Notes under the pieces: generated by a model
What the model saw: only the letters and a program-made list of their open reading frames with translations
Databases searched by the model: none
Told to the model about the DNA's origin: nothing
Origin: Lawsonibacter asaccharolyticus
Lineage (GTDB): Bacteria; Bacillota; Clostridia; Oscillospirales; Oscillospiraceae
DNA: 64,000 nt
Direction of reading: 5' to 3'
NCBI GenBank assembly: GCA_003112755.1
Contig: BFBT01000001.1
Location: forward strand, 310,001-374,000
In this document: one piece after another, positions 36,288-44,553 of the stretch
Numbering within the stretch: position 1 is the first letter of the stretch
How the letters are laid out: each line of letters opens with the position of its first letter
Program-made: the position numbers and the translations under genes

Positions 36288-36437
36288 TCACACGGAGAGG
36301 GCCGCCGTCCCACTCTGGGACCGGCACATCCATTCCATCTCTCTGTATTTTCCCAGCACGAAATAGCCGGTGCTCATAAATCGAGCCCAGCTGTTGGTAA
36401 AATAGAAAGATGCAGTTGTGAGGATGTGCTGCTTCAT
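36288..36437 (-). CDS. Aromatic-rich leader peptide of the aro operon (candidate)
   Basis: A 49-codon ORF starts at ATG 36437 behind GTGAGGTG and stops 20 bases before the terminator. Nine residues are aromatic: Phe11, Tyr12, Phe13, Trp17, Phe20, Tyr25, Phe26, Tyr31 and Trp36. Placement before a terminator and an aromatic biosynthesis operon suggests ribosome-mediated attenuation. A promoter candidate lies just upstream (TTGCAA, N17, TAAACT; 36496-36468). It could instead be a small protein of its own. Confidence 0.55.
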   Translation of the reverse strand: MKQHILTTASFYFTNSWARFMSTGYFVLGKYREMEWMCRSQSGTAALSV

Positions 36438-36548
36438 GTGGCACCTCACTGAAAATCATTTTTTCTTAGTTTAACCCAATAAAGTGAAAATTGCAATCGC
36501 CGTTTCATCTATAATTCCAGATTATAATCGCTAAATTTTTGTATGTAT

Positions 36549-37277
36549 TTAACATATTTTAGATGTTTTTTCCCCTTCCGGGGCCGAAAGCCAGGTCTCC
36601 AGCACCCGATCCAGAGACGTCCGCACCTGCTCCTCCGTCCCAGACTCCCCCACCGCGCGGATGGTATAGAGCACGCTGCCTCGGGCGTGCTCCGCCTGGA
36701 CGGAGCACCAGCTCGCCCCGCTCTCTGCGGTCACCACCGGCGTCCCCGCCTCCGCCGCCTCCAGATAGGCCTGCCGCGCCAGCTCTGTCCCCCAGCCCTT
36801 GTCCGAGGGCATGTCCTCCGCCCGGGTCCCGTACAGGGCCGCGGATACCATCACCCGGACTGCTCCGTCCCGCCAGCCCGACTGGACGCTGACCCACTCC
36901 ACCTGGCCCTCCCGTGTGCCGTACCACTCGGCCTTCACCCGCGGGGCGTCGGAGGCTTCCAGGGGCATGCCCGCATAGGTGGCCTCCTCCAGCCAGCCGC
37001 AGTCCGCCGCCGGGTCCGGGATGGACGGCCCCAGAAAATCCGCGCACTGCGCCCAGCTGTCAAACTCCTGGGCGCAGTGGCCCGGAAGTGTGCTGCTCAG
37101 CATGCGTTCCAACTCGTCCACCGCCTCCCAGGCCGTCCAGTTCTCCTCCAGTGCGTCGTACACCCCCTGAGAGAAGCCCTCTGCCGGGATGGGCGCCAGA
37201 ACGCCGCTCTCCCCACCGCATCCGGCCAGTAGGAAGGCGCCCCCCAGTGCCAGGACCGCCGCTCTGATTCCCTTCAT
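36549..37277 (-). CDS. Putative lipoprotein
   Basis: The 242-residue exported protein has a lipobox LLAGC with Cys20. The mature part is mixed alpha/beta with several Trp/Cys residues (SWAQCADFLG, DCGWLEEATYAG). No family recognised. The start is ATG 37277; the upstream extension has no ribosome site. It is single gene facing the aro leader. Confidence 0.65.
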   Translation of the reverse strand: MKGIRAAVLALGGAFLLAGCGGESGVLAPIPAEGFSQGVYDALEENWTAWEAVDELERMLSSTLPGHCAQEFDSWAQCADFLGPSIPDPAADCGWLEEATYAGMPLEASDAPRVKAEWYGTREGQVEWVSVQSGWRDGAVRVMVSAALYGTRAEDMPSDKGWGTELARQAYLEAAEAGTPVVTAESGASWCSVQAEHARGSVLYTIRAVGESGTEEQVRTSLDRVLETWLSAPEGEKTSKIC

Positions 37278-37491
37278 CTCTACCGATCCCTTCTTCTCTG
37301 TGGTTTGGCTGTATTTTACCATATGAGATACCCCCGCAACAAGCCCGTCTTTCCTGGCGGAGGCCTCCCGGCATCGTGTCCTGCTTAGTGCGCATGGCTC
37401 CCGGGCCCCCTCTCTACGCCCTGCAGCACCGATCATACTGGACTGGCGGGCTTTGCGCCGCCGGTCCTCTTGAAAAGCCCCCCCTTCTCCC

Positions 37492-37521
37492 TTTACAAAA
37501 CGCCTGCCTCTGGTATATGAT
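37492..37521 (+). promoter_or_regulatory. Candidate sigma-A promoter for rimI
   Basis: TTTACA, an 18-base spacer, TATGAT, ending about 43 bases before rimI. Confidence 0.45.
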
Positions 37522-37564
37522 AATATGACATCTACCCGTCACACCGGGAGAACAGGAGGACCCT

Positions 37565-38023
37565 ATGGAATACATCATCGTCCCCATGGACCGGGGCCAT
37601 ATCCCCCAGATCGCGGCGCTGGAGCGGGAGTGCTTCTCCACGCCCTGGAGCGAGAACATGCTCTCGGACGCGCTCTTTGACCCCAAGGCCAGCTTCATTG
37701 TCGCCGAGGACGGGGAGGGCGGCGTGCTGGGCTACGCCGGTCTCCAGGTGGTGCTGGACGAGGGCTACATCGACAACATCGCCGTGGAGGAGGCCGCCCG
37801 CCGTCACGGGGTGGGGGATGCCCTTCTGGACGTGTTCTGCCGCTTCGGGCAGGCCCATCTCTCCTTCCTGACCCTGGAGGTGCGGGCCTCCAACGCCCCC
37901 GCCATCGCCCTGTACCGCAAGCATGGCTTTCAGGAGGCGGGCCGCCGGAAAAACTACTACCAGCAGCCCCGGGAGGACGCCATCATCATGACAAGGGAGT
38001 TTGAACACCATGAAGCTGAATGA
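37565..38023 (+). CDS. rimI: Ribosomal-protein-alanine N-acetyltransferase RimI
   Basis: The 152-residue GNAT protein is of the RimI type: ECFSTPWSENML near the N-terminus, a YIDNIAVEEAARRHGVGDALL acetyl-CoA loop, and ALYRKHGFQEAGRRKNYY at the end. RimI acetylates ribosomal protein S18 in E. coli. It is beside tsaD, as in many Firmicutes, though tsaE and tsaB are not here. Confidence 0.9.
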   Translation: MEYIIVPMDRGHIPQIAALERECFSTPWSENMLSDALFDPKASFIVAEDGEGGVLGYAGLQVVLDEGYIDNIAVEEAARRHGVGDALLDVFCRFGQAHLSFLTLEVRASNAPAIALYRKHGFQEAGRRKNYYQQPREDAIIMTREFEHHEAE

Positions 38024-38639
38024 GCTCTCCCCCCAGCAGCTGGCCCAGCTGTACCGTCAGGAGCTGACCTCCGCCTTTCCCCCAGAGGAGCTCAAGCCCC
38101 TGCGCTCCATGCTCTCCCTCATGGAGCAGGGACGCTACCAGGCCCTGGGCCTGTACGACGGGGAGGATCTGGTCGCCTACGCCCTGATTTGGCTGGAGCC
38201 GGGCTGTCCCTTTGCCCTGCTGGACTACCTGGGCACCATGGCCGGCCTGCGGGACCGGGGCCTGGGCGGCCGGATGCTGGACCTGCTTGCGGAGCACTAC
38301 GCCCACTTCCGGGGCATCTTCGGGGAGGCGGAGGCCCCTGAAAACGGGGATCCCGCCGGGGAGCCCCTGCGCCGCAGGCGGCTGGCCTTCTATCAGCGCA
38401 ACGGCTTCCGCTACGGCGGGTACGACTGCGCCCTGTTCGGCGTCAACTACCGGGCCCTGATCCGTGGGGCGGAGGATGTGACGGCGGAGGAACTGCTCCA
38501 GGTCCATCAGTCCATCTATCGCCGGCACTTCCCGCCGGCACTCTATCAGCGCTTCATACAGATCCCCCTCCGGCCCGGGGAGCGGCCCAATCCCCCCGGA
38601 CGCTGGATGGAAGAGGAAAAGGACGGTGTTTCCCAATGA
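38010..38639 (+). CDS. GNAT-like acetyltransferase
   Basis: The 209-residue protein begins at ATG 38010 behind AAGGGAG and overlaps rimI by 14 bases. The core looks like a GNAT fold (LLDYLGTMAGLRDRGLGGRMLD as the acetyl-CoA strand and loop, then RLAFYQRNGFRYGG). The substrate is unknown. It overlaps tsaD by four bases, so the three genes are one unit. Confidence 0.75.
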   Translation: MKLNELSPQQLAQLYRQELTSAFPPEELKPLRSMLSLMEQGRYQALGLYDGEDLVAYALIWLEPGCPFALLDYLGTMAGLRDRGLGGRMLDLLAEHYAHFRGIFGEAEAPENGDPAGEPLRRRRLAFYQRNGFRYGGYDCALFGVNYRALIRGAEDVTAEELLQVHQSIYRRHFPPALYQRFIQIPLRPGERPNPPGRWMEEEKDGVSQ

Positions 38640-39646
38640 ACATTCTGGCCATTGAGTCCTCCTGTGACGAGACCGCCGCTGCGGTGGTGCGGGACGGCAG
38701 GACCGTGCTGTCCAACTGTGTGGCCTCTCAGATTGAGATGCACACTATCTACGGCGGCGTGGTGCCCGAGATCGCCTCCCGCAAACATGTGGAGGCAGTG
38801 AGCGGTCTGGCCCGGGAGGCCCTGGAGCGGGCCGGCCTGAGCCGGGAGGAGGTGGACGGTGTGGCGGTGACCTATGCCCCGGGCCTGATCGGTGCGGTGC
38901 TGGTGGGGGTCAACTTTGCCAAGGGGGCCGCGCTGGCCCTGGACCGGCCCCTGATCCCTGTTCACCATGTGCGGGGCCACATCGCCGCCAACTACCTTAC
39001 CCACCCGGACCTGGAGCCCCCCTTCGTCTGTCTGTGCGTCTCCGGCGGCACCACCGCCATCGTTGATGTTCGCTCCTATACAGAGATGGAGGTGCTGGGC
39101 GGGACCCGGGACGACGCCGCCGGGGAGTGCTTCGACAAGGTGGCCAGGGTGCTGGGCATCGGCTATCCCGGCGGTGCCCCCATGGACCGCCTGGCTGACG
39201 GGGGGGACGACGCCAAATATGAGCTGCCCCGGGCCCACGTCCAGGGGGCCGAGCTGGACATGTCCTTCTCCGGCCTGAAGACCGCCTGCCTGAACCTGAT
39301 CCACAACGCCCAGCAGAAGGGGGATGCCCTGGACCTGCCCTCCTTTGCCGCCTCTTTCGGCCGGGCGGTGAGCGAGAGCCTGGTCCCCCGGGCCATGGAG
39401 GCCTCCCGCCGGAAGGGATACGGCAGGCTGGCGGTGGCCGGAGGGGTGGCGGCCAACCGCCGCATCCGGGCCGACCTGGAGGCTGCCTGCCGGCAGAGCG
39501 GTGACCGTCTCTTCCTCCCGGAGCTCAAATACTGCGGCGACAACGCTGCCATGATCGGCTGCCAGGGGTACTACGAATTTCTGGCCGGCCGCACTGCGGG
39601 CCTGGACCTGAATGCCTATGCCACTCGGGACATCTCCCTGGGATGA
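38636..39646 (+). CDS. tsaD: tRNA threonylcarbamoyladenosine synthase subunit TsaD
   Basis: TsaD transfers threonylcarbamoyl to A37 of ANN-decoding tRNAs, with TsaB and TsaE. The 336-residue protein has the ESSCDETAAA opening, metal ligands in HHVRGHIAAN, SGGTT and GEAFDK-like GECFDKVAR. Full length. Ends a rimI-GNAT-tsaD unit; a DnaA-box cluster follows. Confidence 0.96.
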   Translation: MNILAIESSCDETAAAVVRDGRTVLSNCVASQIEMHTIYGGVVPEIASRKHVEAVSGLAREALERAGLSREEVDGVAVTYAPGLIGAVLVGVNFAKGAALALDRPLIPVHHVRGHIAANYLTHPDLEPPFVCLCVSGGTTAIVDVRSYTEMEVLGGTRDDAAGECFDKVARVLGIGYPGGAPMDRLADGGDDAKYELPRAHVQGAELDMSFSGLKTACLNLIHNAQQKGDALDLPSFAASFGRAVSESLVPRAMEASRRKGYGRLAVAGGVAANRRIRADLEAACRQSGDRLFLPELKYCGDNAAMIGCQGYYEFLAGRTAGLDLNAYATRDISLG

Positions 39647-39750
39647 CACCTTTTTTGTCATTATGTCACCTGCGTTTCGTTTACCGCCCCTCCGCCGCCC
39701 GGCCCTCCTTCCCCGCCACAGTCCTACGCTTCCCGGTTGGAGAGCCGGAG

Positions 39751-39794
39751 TTTTCCACACAGGCTGTGGATAACCCTGTGGAAAATGTGTATAA
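39751..39794. promoter_or_regulatory. Cluster of four DnaA-box-like sites
   Basis: TTTTCCACA (39751), TGTGGATAA (39765), TGTGGAAAA (39777) and TGTGTATAA (39786) lie within 44 bases. The second is the perfect complement of TTATCCACA and the fourth of TTATACACA. An AT-rich stretch follows (39796-39840). The rest of the 524-base gap between tsaD and infC holds the infC promoter and leader. No dnaA gene is seen. Confidence 0.7.
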
Positions 39795-39978
39795 CTTTCC
39801 GTAAACAAAAATTCCACGTCTGTATTATGTAAAATAAAAAGCCAGTTGGTGCGCCGCCTTATTTAGCTGGAAACTCCGGATTTTTTAGGCGCCTCAGAGA
39901 AGGCCGGAGCAGGGAGAAGTCTCGTCCTCTCTGCCCGGCCCCTTTTGAAATACACTGGGTAATCTCTGAAAATCACCC

Positions 39979-40007
39979 TTGACAAGGACGGAACTTTCTG
40001 ATATAGT
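39979..40007 (+). promoter_or_regulatory. Sigma-A promoter for infC-rpmI-rplT
   Basis: TTGACA, a 17-base spacer, TATAGT: a near-ideal housekeeping promoter. Confidence 0.8.
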
Positions 40008-40014
40008 AACTGAG

Positions 40015-40152
40015 TAAAATAAAGCAGGAACGGTACCCCGTCCTCACCCCAGGCCAGCGCCGAAGGGTCAACATGGATCTGCTCCGCCGGGTCTCCCGGC
40101 GGTAGTCTTCACGTGATGCGGGTGCCTGTTCTGGCAGCTGCATTTATTTTTT
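40015..40152 (+). promoter_or_regulatory. infC leader (L20-type) with internal terminator
   Basis: The leader holds a CCGCCGGG-TCT-CCCGGCGG hairpin and a terminator at 40118-40152 (GCGGGTGCC/GGCAGCTGC with one mismatch, then ATTTATTTTTT). In Firmicutes, L20 binds the leader of this operon and ends transcription when in excess. The assignment here is by gene order and the terminator, as I could not check the L20 binding fold. Confidence 0.65.
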
Positions 40153-40170
40153 GTCAGGAGGTGCTTTCCC

Positions 40171-40701
40171 ATCGCTAACACAGGTCATCAAACCAATGAA
40201 GAGATCCGGGATAAAGAGGTCCGTCTGATCTCTGAGTCCGGCGAGCAGCTTGGCCTCATGTCCTCTCAGGAGGCGCTGCGCATGGCCGAGGAGCAGGGGC
40301 TGGATCTGGTCAAGATCTCTCCCAACGCTGTCCCCCCCGTATGCAAGCTGATGGATTACGGCAAGTTCCGGTTCGAGCAGACCAAGCGCGAGAAGGAAGC
40401 CCGCAAGAATCAGCGCGTGGTAGAGATCAAGGAGATCCGGATGTCTCCCAGCATCGACGTCAACGATTTCAACGTCAAGCTCCGCAACGCGCAGAAATTC
40501 CTGGCCGACGGCAACCGGTGCAAAATCACCGTGCGCTTCCGCGGTCGGGAGATGGCCCACACCAACATCGGTCAGGACCTGCTTCTGAAGTTTGCTGAGG
40601 AGTGCGGCGAGATCGCCGTGATGGACAAGAGCCCCAAGCTGGAGGGGCGGCACATGTCCATTTTCCTCTCCCCCAAACCCGCCAAGGACGCGAAAAAGTA
40701 A
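40171..40701 (+). CDS. infC: Translation initiation factor IF-3, ATC start
   Basis: The 176-residue factor binds the 30S subunit and checks the initiator tRNA-start codon pairing. The familiar N-domain (NEEIRDKEVRLISESGEQ) lies upstream of any ATG, and the frame begins at ATC 40171, nine bases after AGGAGG. Non-standard starts are known for infC and allow IF-3 to limit its own synthesis. The C-domain (KFLADGNRCKITVRFRGRE) is normal. Confidence 0.95.
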   Translation: MANTGHQTNEEIRDKEVRLISESGEQLGLMSSQEALRMAEEQGLDLVKISPNAVPPVCKLMDYGKFRFEQTKREKEARKNQRVVEIKEIRMSPSIDVNDFNVKLRNAQKFLADGNRCKITVRFRGREMAHTNIGQDLLLKFAEECGEIAVMDKSPKLEGRHMSIFLSPKPAKDAKK

Positions 40702-40719
40702 GTAAAGGAGTTCTCTGTT

Positions 40720-40929
40720 ATGCCGAAGATCAAGATCAAGACCCACAGCGGCGCCAAGAAGCGTTTTTCCCTCACCAAGACCGGCAAGGTCAAGCGCGCC
40801 ATGACCAAGAAGCGTCACCTGCTCAACGGCCACGGCAAGACCACCAAGCTCAAGCGGGCTCTGCGCGGCACCACCTACGCCGACAAGACCAACGAGGCCG
40901 CCATCAAGCGCATGATCCTGTACAAGTAA
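40720..40929 (+). CDS. rpmI: Ribosomal protein L35
   Basis: The 69-residue basic protein opens MPKIKIKTHSGAKKRF, the L35 signature. It is second in the infC operon. Confidence 0.97.
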   Translation: MPKIKIKTHSGAKKRFSLTKTGKVKRAMTKKRHLLNGHGKTTKLKRALRGTTYADKTNEAAIKRMILYK

Positions 40930-40950
40930 GATAGAGGGAGGAACAGACAA

Positions 40951-41307
40951 ATGGCACGTGTAAAAGGCGCGATGATGACGCGCAAGAGAAGAAATAAGAT
41001 CCTCAAGATGGCCAAGGGCTACTGGGGTTCCAAGTCCAAGCACTTCAAGATGGCCAACCAGGCCGTGATGAAGTCCCTGACCTATGCTTATACCGGCCGC
41101 CGGCTGAAGAAGCGCGACTTCCGTCAGCTGTGGATCACCCGGATCAACGCCGCCTGCAAGCTGAACGGCATGAATTACTCCACCTTCATGAACGGACTGA
41201 AGAAGGCCGGTATCGCCATCAACCGTAAGATGCTGGCTGAGATGGCCGTCAATGACAAGGCCGCGTTCACCCAGCTGACCGAGACCGCCAAGAAGGCCCT
41301 CGCCTGA
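40951..41307 (+). CDS. rplT: Ribosomal protein L20
   Basis: The 118-residue 23S-rRNA-binding protein begins [20 protein letters not shown] and includes [15 protein letters not shown]. It is the likely repressor of its own operon through the infC leader. The final gene before a strong terminator. Confidence 0.97.
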   Translation: MARVKGAMMTRKRRNKILKMAKGYWGSKSKHFKMANQAVMKSLTYAYTGRRLKKRDFRQLWITRINAACKLNGMNYSTFMNGLKKAGIAINRKMLAEMAVNDKAAFTQLTETAKKALA

Positions 41308-41329
41308 TCGGTGCGGCCAGAATCTAAAA

Positions 41330-41362
41330 GATCCCGGCAGAGACATGGTCTCTGCCGGGATC
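41330..41362. terminator. Terminator after rplT
   Basis: GATCCCGGCAGAGAC-ATG-GTCTCTGCCGGGATC followed by TCTGCATTTATTT. The gene on the other side converges on it. Confidence 0.8.
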
Positions 41363-41369
41363 TCTGCAT

Positions 41370-41873
41370 TTATTTCGCCATCAGGTCCACCAGATTGATC
41401 CGATCCTTCACATCCTGGGAGATGTCCGCATGGTCCTTGATGTGTCGGAGCACCTCCATCGTCAGGCCGTAGGAGTCCTCCAGGCTCCGGTCCAGCTCCA
41501 TGGGGCCGTTGGTCATGTCAAAGATCACCGGCAGCGCGCTGAGGAAGCTGAAGCGGTTCACCCGCGCTCCCTTGAAGTCCTCCCAGGGATAGAACCGGGC
41601 CGTCTGTCCGCGATTCATCCGCAGGCCCTTCTCCGTCACCTCATACCAGTAGTTCTCGTTAAAACGCCGGAGAAACTTATTGGTGCACCAGACAGCCAGG
41701 ATGCCGATGGAACCGAAGATGGCCAGCAGAGGCCCGCCGGTCAGACTGGGGATCCATTCGCCAAGCAGCCAGTCATAGACAAAGTAGGCGACCACCAGGA
41801 CCGCGATCTCCGCCAGGATGCCCATGGTCAGCACCTTTTGGAACCGCTTCCCCATCCGATATTTTTTGCTCAT
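41370..41873 (-). CDS. Membrane protein with two N-terminal helices, unknown
   Basis: The 167-residue protein starts at ATG 41873 behind GGAGGG. Two membrane segments (about 14-35 and 47-65) are followed by a soluble region with FYPWEDFKGARVNRF, which resembles bacterial PH-like membrane domains. No family assigned with confidence. Confidence 0.6.
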   Translation of the reverse strand: MSKKYRMGKRFQKVLTMGILAEIAVLVVAYFVYDWLLGEWIPSLTGGPLLAIFGSIGILAVWCTNKFLRRFNENYWYEVTEKGLRMNRGQTARFYPWEDFKGARVNRFSFLSALPVIFDMTNGPMELDRSLEDSYGLTMEVLRHIKDHADISQDVKDRINLVDLMAK

Positions 41874-42065
41874 GTAAGTGTCCCTCCCGCCCGCCTTCCG
41901 CGAGCCGCTTCTCTCCGGTGGCCCGGGCCGCCGGGGGGCGCGGCGGGAAAGCCGTGGACGCGCCCCTTTCATTTGTGATATATCATACCAGCTTCTCCGC
42001 CGGAGCGCAACCGTTCTTTTGGAACTATGTCAAAAAATTCACACTTCATTCACAGGCACGTGCGC

Positions 42066-42704
42066 TCATCCGCAGGGCTGTTCCGCCGGAGCCGGGGCAT
42101 CCAGCCGCTCCAGCACCGAGACCGACACCTCAAAGGCCGTCCGCTCCTCGCTGGTCTCCCCCAGGCGCTTGGTATACACCCGGCTCTGGAGGCGGCCCTC
42201 CAGCTCCACCCGATTGCCGGGAGCCAGCTCCGCGCATCTTCTGGCCAGGGAGCCCCAGGCGATGCAGGGGAGATAGTCCGTCCGCCCGTACCGCCGGTTC
42301 ACCGCCAGCATCAGGTCGCAGATGTCCCGGCCCAGCGGGGTCCTGCGGTACACCGGTACCTTGCACAGAGTGCCCGTCAGCCGCAGGCGGTTCTCCTCCT
42401 CCCCCGGTTCCCGGTGCATCTGTCTGGCGTAGACCGAGATCACCAGCCGGCTGCCCACCCCGCTCCTGTTGTTGAAGGAGCGGACCTCCCCCTCTACGGA
42501 CAGCTCCTCTCCCTCCGTCAGCGGGCAGCGCTCCAGCAGGGCGGCCGAGGCCACCACATTGACCCGGTCCTCCGCTCCGGACAGCCGGCACACTGCCAGG
42601 GGGAATTTCAGGTAGGACTCCCCGTGGTTTGTATGGGAGGGCACGGGGGCCTGACACACCCGCCCGTGGAGGACGATCCGATTTTCATTCCATTCAGTCT
42701 GCAT
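42066..42704 (-). CDS. Single-stranded DNA-binding protein-like, two OB folds
   Basis: The 212-residue protein has two OB-type domains: about 1-100 (NRIVLHGRVCQAP, KFPLAVCRLSGAEDRV) and about 105-200 (NRLRLTGTLCKVP, LMLAVNRRYGRTDYLPCIAWGSLA). The second matches SSB/PriB-type strands. It lacks the acidic SSB tail. It may act in replication, repair or competence. ATG 42704 has AGGGGTG upstream. Confidence 0.7.
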   Translation of the reverse strand: MQTEWNENRIVLHGRVCQAPVPSHTNHGESYLKFPLAVCRLSGAEDRVNVVASAALLERCPLTEGEELSVEGEVRSFNNRSGVGSRLVISVYARQMHREPGEEENRLRLTGTLCKVPVYRRTPLGRDICDLMLAVNRRYGRTDYLPCIAWGSLARRCAELAPGNRVELEGRLQSRVYTKRLGETSEERTAFEVSVSVLERLDAPAPAEQPCG

Positions 42705-42796
42705 TGCGGCAACACCCCTATCGTTTGTTGCTCCCAATGTATGCGTCCCTGGCGGCTGGTATGTCCCCTTTTTCTCGTGAGGCCTCTATAGGACGC

Positions 42797-42830
42797 AAAG
42801 GACCTCCCGGCCTGGGCCGGGAGGTCCTTT
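42797..42830 (-). terminator. Terminator after the coaX 3'-UTR element
   Basis: AAAGGACCTCCCGGCC and its complement with a two-base loop. Read on the minus strand it follows the dispersed element 42834-42944. Confidence 0.7.
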
Positions 42831-42833
42831 CAG

Positions 42834-42944
42834 CTTGCGGAAAAGCCTCGCAGAGTTCGCGCCCGCAGGCGGTCAAACCCTGGGCGCGGTTGACTGAAGC
42901 TTTCTCAAAAATGCGGCAAAGCCGCTTTTTCGACAGTCTCCTTT
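42834..42944 (-). repeat. 3'-UTR dispersed element, copy after coaX
   Basis: On the minus strand the element begins GAGACTGTCG and carries a hairpin (AAAAAGCGGC-TTT-GCCGCATTTTT). It then has CAGGGTTTGACCGCC and CGCGAACTCTGCGAGGCTTTT before meeting the terminator. Long blocks are shared with the copy at 50187-50390. Confidence 0.75.
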
Positions 42945-42949
42945 TTCCT

Positions 42950-43744
42950 TCACCGGGGATCGGGGGCCGCCTCCTTCCGAGGGCGGTTCTTTCGATACAG
43001 GAGGTCCAGCCCCTTCAGCTGGAGGTCCCGCTCCAGGGCGATCTCATGCCGGCACAGGGGGACCACGAACCGTGCCACTCCCCCGGTGGCCACCACGGTA
43101 GTGGGCCGGCCCAGCTCCGCCTCCATCCGGTCAATAAGGCCGTCCACCATGGCCGCGGCGCCGAACATCAGGCCGCTCTGCATGCACTCCACAGTGTTCT
43201 TCCCAATGGCCCGCCGGGGCCGTTCCAGCTGGATGCCCGGCAGGAGGGAGGCCCGGCTGGACAGGGCCTCTGCGGAGATGCGCAGGCCTGGCAGCACAGC
43301 CCCGCCCAGGAAGGCGTTCCCGTCGTCGATGACCGCGATGGTGGTGGCCGTCCCCATGTCCACCACGGTGAGAGGGGTGGGGTAGGTGTCCACCGCCGCC
43401 ACCGCCGCCGCGATCAGGTCCGCCCCGGTGGCCCCCGGGTCCTCCAGCAGGATGTTGATCCCGGTCTTGATGCCAGGGCCTACCACCATGGGCTCCTTCC
43501 CCGTCAGCTTCACGATGCCGTTGCGGACGGAGTTGAACACCGACGGCACCACCGACGCCACGATGCAGTCCCGGATCTCCTCCACCCTGGCGCCGAAGAG
43601 ATCCAGCATGTCCTTGATCTCCACCCCATACTCGTCGGAGGTCTTGGTGGAGTCAGTGGCCAGGCGGGCCTCAAAGAGGATCTCCCCCTCCTGGATCCCC
43701 CCCAGGGTGATGTTGCTGTTCCCAATATCAATGGCCAGAAGCAT
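42950..43744 (-). CDS. coaX: Type III pantothenate kinase CoaX
   Basis: The 264-residue enzyme phosphorylates pantothenate, the first step to coenzyme A. It has the ASKHA-fold ATP motif AIDIGNSN, the GVEIKDMLD region, GADLIAAAVAA and DMGTATTIAV. The start is the ATG at 43744 behind GGAG; a GTG nine bases upstream is also possible. Confidence 0.93.
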   Translation of the reverse strand: MLLAIDIGNSNITLGGIQEGEILFEARLATDSTKTSDEYGVEIKDMLDLFGARVEEIRDCIVASVVPSVFNSVRNGIVKLTGKEPMVVGPGIKTGINILLEDPGATGADLIAAAVAAVDTYPTPLTVVDMGTATTIAVIDDGNAFLGGAVLPGLRISAEALSSRASLLPGIQLERPRRAIGKNTVECMQSGLMFGAAAMVDGLIDRMEAELGRPTTVVATGGVARFVVPLCRHEIALERDLQLKGLDLLYRKNRPRKEAAPDPR

Positions 43745-43838
43745 GTCTCCCACTCCATCCCGGCCCCGGACCGGGACCGCAGTTTTCTTGCTCCATTATA
43801 CCGAAACGGGCCGCGGATTGCAACCCGCGGCCCCTTCC

Positions 43839-44012
43839 TCAGCCCTCGTGCTCGATCTGCTCCTGGAGCATCTTCAGCTCCCCCAGGGTGGACACCGACA
43901 GTCCGCTCTCCAGCAGCCGGAGTTGGACCTTGCCAGACATAGTGTTCCAGTAGGTGAGCAGGTCGCGGTCCTCCCCCACCACGTCCTGGGGTCGGCGGAA
44001 ATACTGCTTCAT
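43839..44012 (-). CDS. Small protein of unknown function
   Basis: The 57-residue ORF has a strong GGAGGAGG ribosome site. It is helical and charged (TYWNTMSGKVQLRLLESG, LGELKMLQEQIEHE), and its position between coaX and the coiled-coil gene, on the same strand, supports expression. No family recognised. Confidence 0.5.
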   Translation of the reverse strand: MKQYFRRPQDVVGEDRDLLTYWNTMSGKVQLRLLESGLSVSTLGELKMLQEQIEHEG

Positions 44013-44064
44013 AGTCATCCTCCTCCGCCCACAGTGTCCCCCGCCGGCCCCATTCCTATGCGGA

Positions 44065-44095
44065 AAAGGCCCGGACAGAAGCTGTCCGGGCCTTT
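44065..44095 (-). terminator. Terminator after the acidic coiled-coil gene
   Basis: AAAGGCCCGGACAG and its complement around a three-base loop, 12 bases after the stop at 44107. Confidence 0.7.
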
Positions 44096-44106
44096 GGCCT
44101 ATGGGG

Positions 44107-44553
44107 TCATACGTCCTGCTTGGGCTCCTCCGGGGCGGCAGGCGCCTCCTCGGGGGCAGCGGCCTCCTCTGCCGGGGTCTCCGGGACCTCCTGCTCCGGG
44201 GCGGGCTCCTCGGGGGGGACATCCTCCACCACCGGCTCAGTGGTGACGCTCTCTGCCTCCTCCTCCACACAGCCCTGGGCCTTCAGCTCCGCAATGCGGG
44301 CGTTGTTGGTCTCAATGGCCGCCTTAGCCTGGCTGATCCGTCCGCAGGCGGCGGCATAGGCCCCCTCCGGGGCGGCGCCCCGCTCCGCGTAGTACAGCCG
44401 GCCCAGCTCCAGGTACGCCTTCTTGATGGTGTCCTCCTCGCCCATATTACTGGTCTTCAGCTTCGCGATCTCCGCCAGCTGCTTTGACTTCGCCACACCG
44501 CTCTGGGCCAGGTCCGTGACCTTCTCCCGCAGATCATCAAAAGAAAATGCCAT
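44107..44553 (-). CDS. Acidic, proline-rich-tailed helical protein, unknown
   Basis: The 148-residue protein starts at ATG 44553 behind GGAGG. Residues 1-95 form a helical region (FDDLREKVTDLAQSGVAKSK, ARIAELKAQG) and the tail is low-complexity Glu/Pro/Ala. A candidate -10 TATAAA lies about 55-60 bases upstream. Function unknown. Confidence 0.65.
   Translation of the reverse strand: MAFSFDDLREKVTDLAQSGVAKSKQLAEIAKLKTSNMGEEDTIKKAYLELGRLYYAERGAAPEGAYAAACGRISQAKAAIETNNARIAELKAQGCVEEEAESVTTEPVVEDVPPEEPAPEQEVPETPAEEAAAPEEAPAAPEEPKQDV

Noticed and set aside
36271..36459. Alternative 62-codon leader frame before aroA
   Set aside because: It overlaps the aromatic-rich ORF in another frame and its ATG lacks a ribosome site.
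39751..39840. Chromosomal origin of replication
   Set aside because: Four boxes and AT-rich DNA are suggestive, but dnaA, dnaN and rpmH are absent and the region sits between tsaD and infC.
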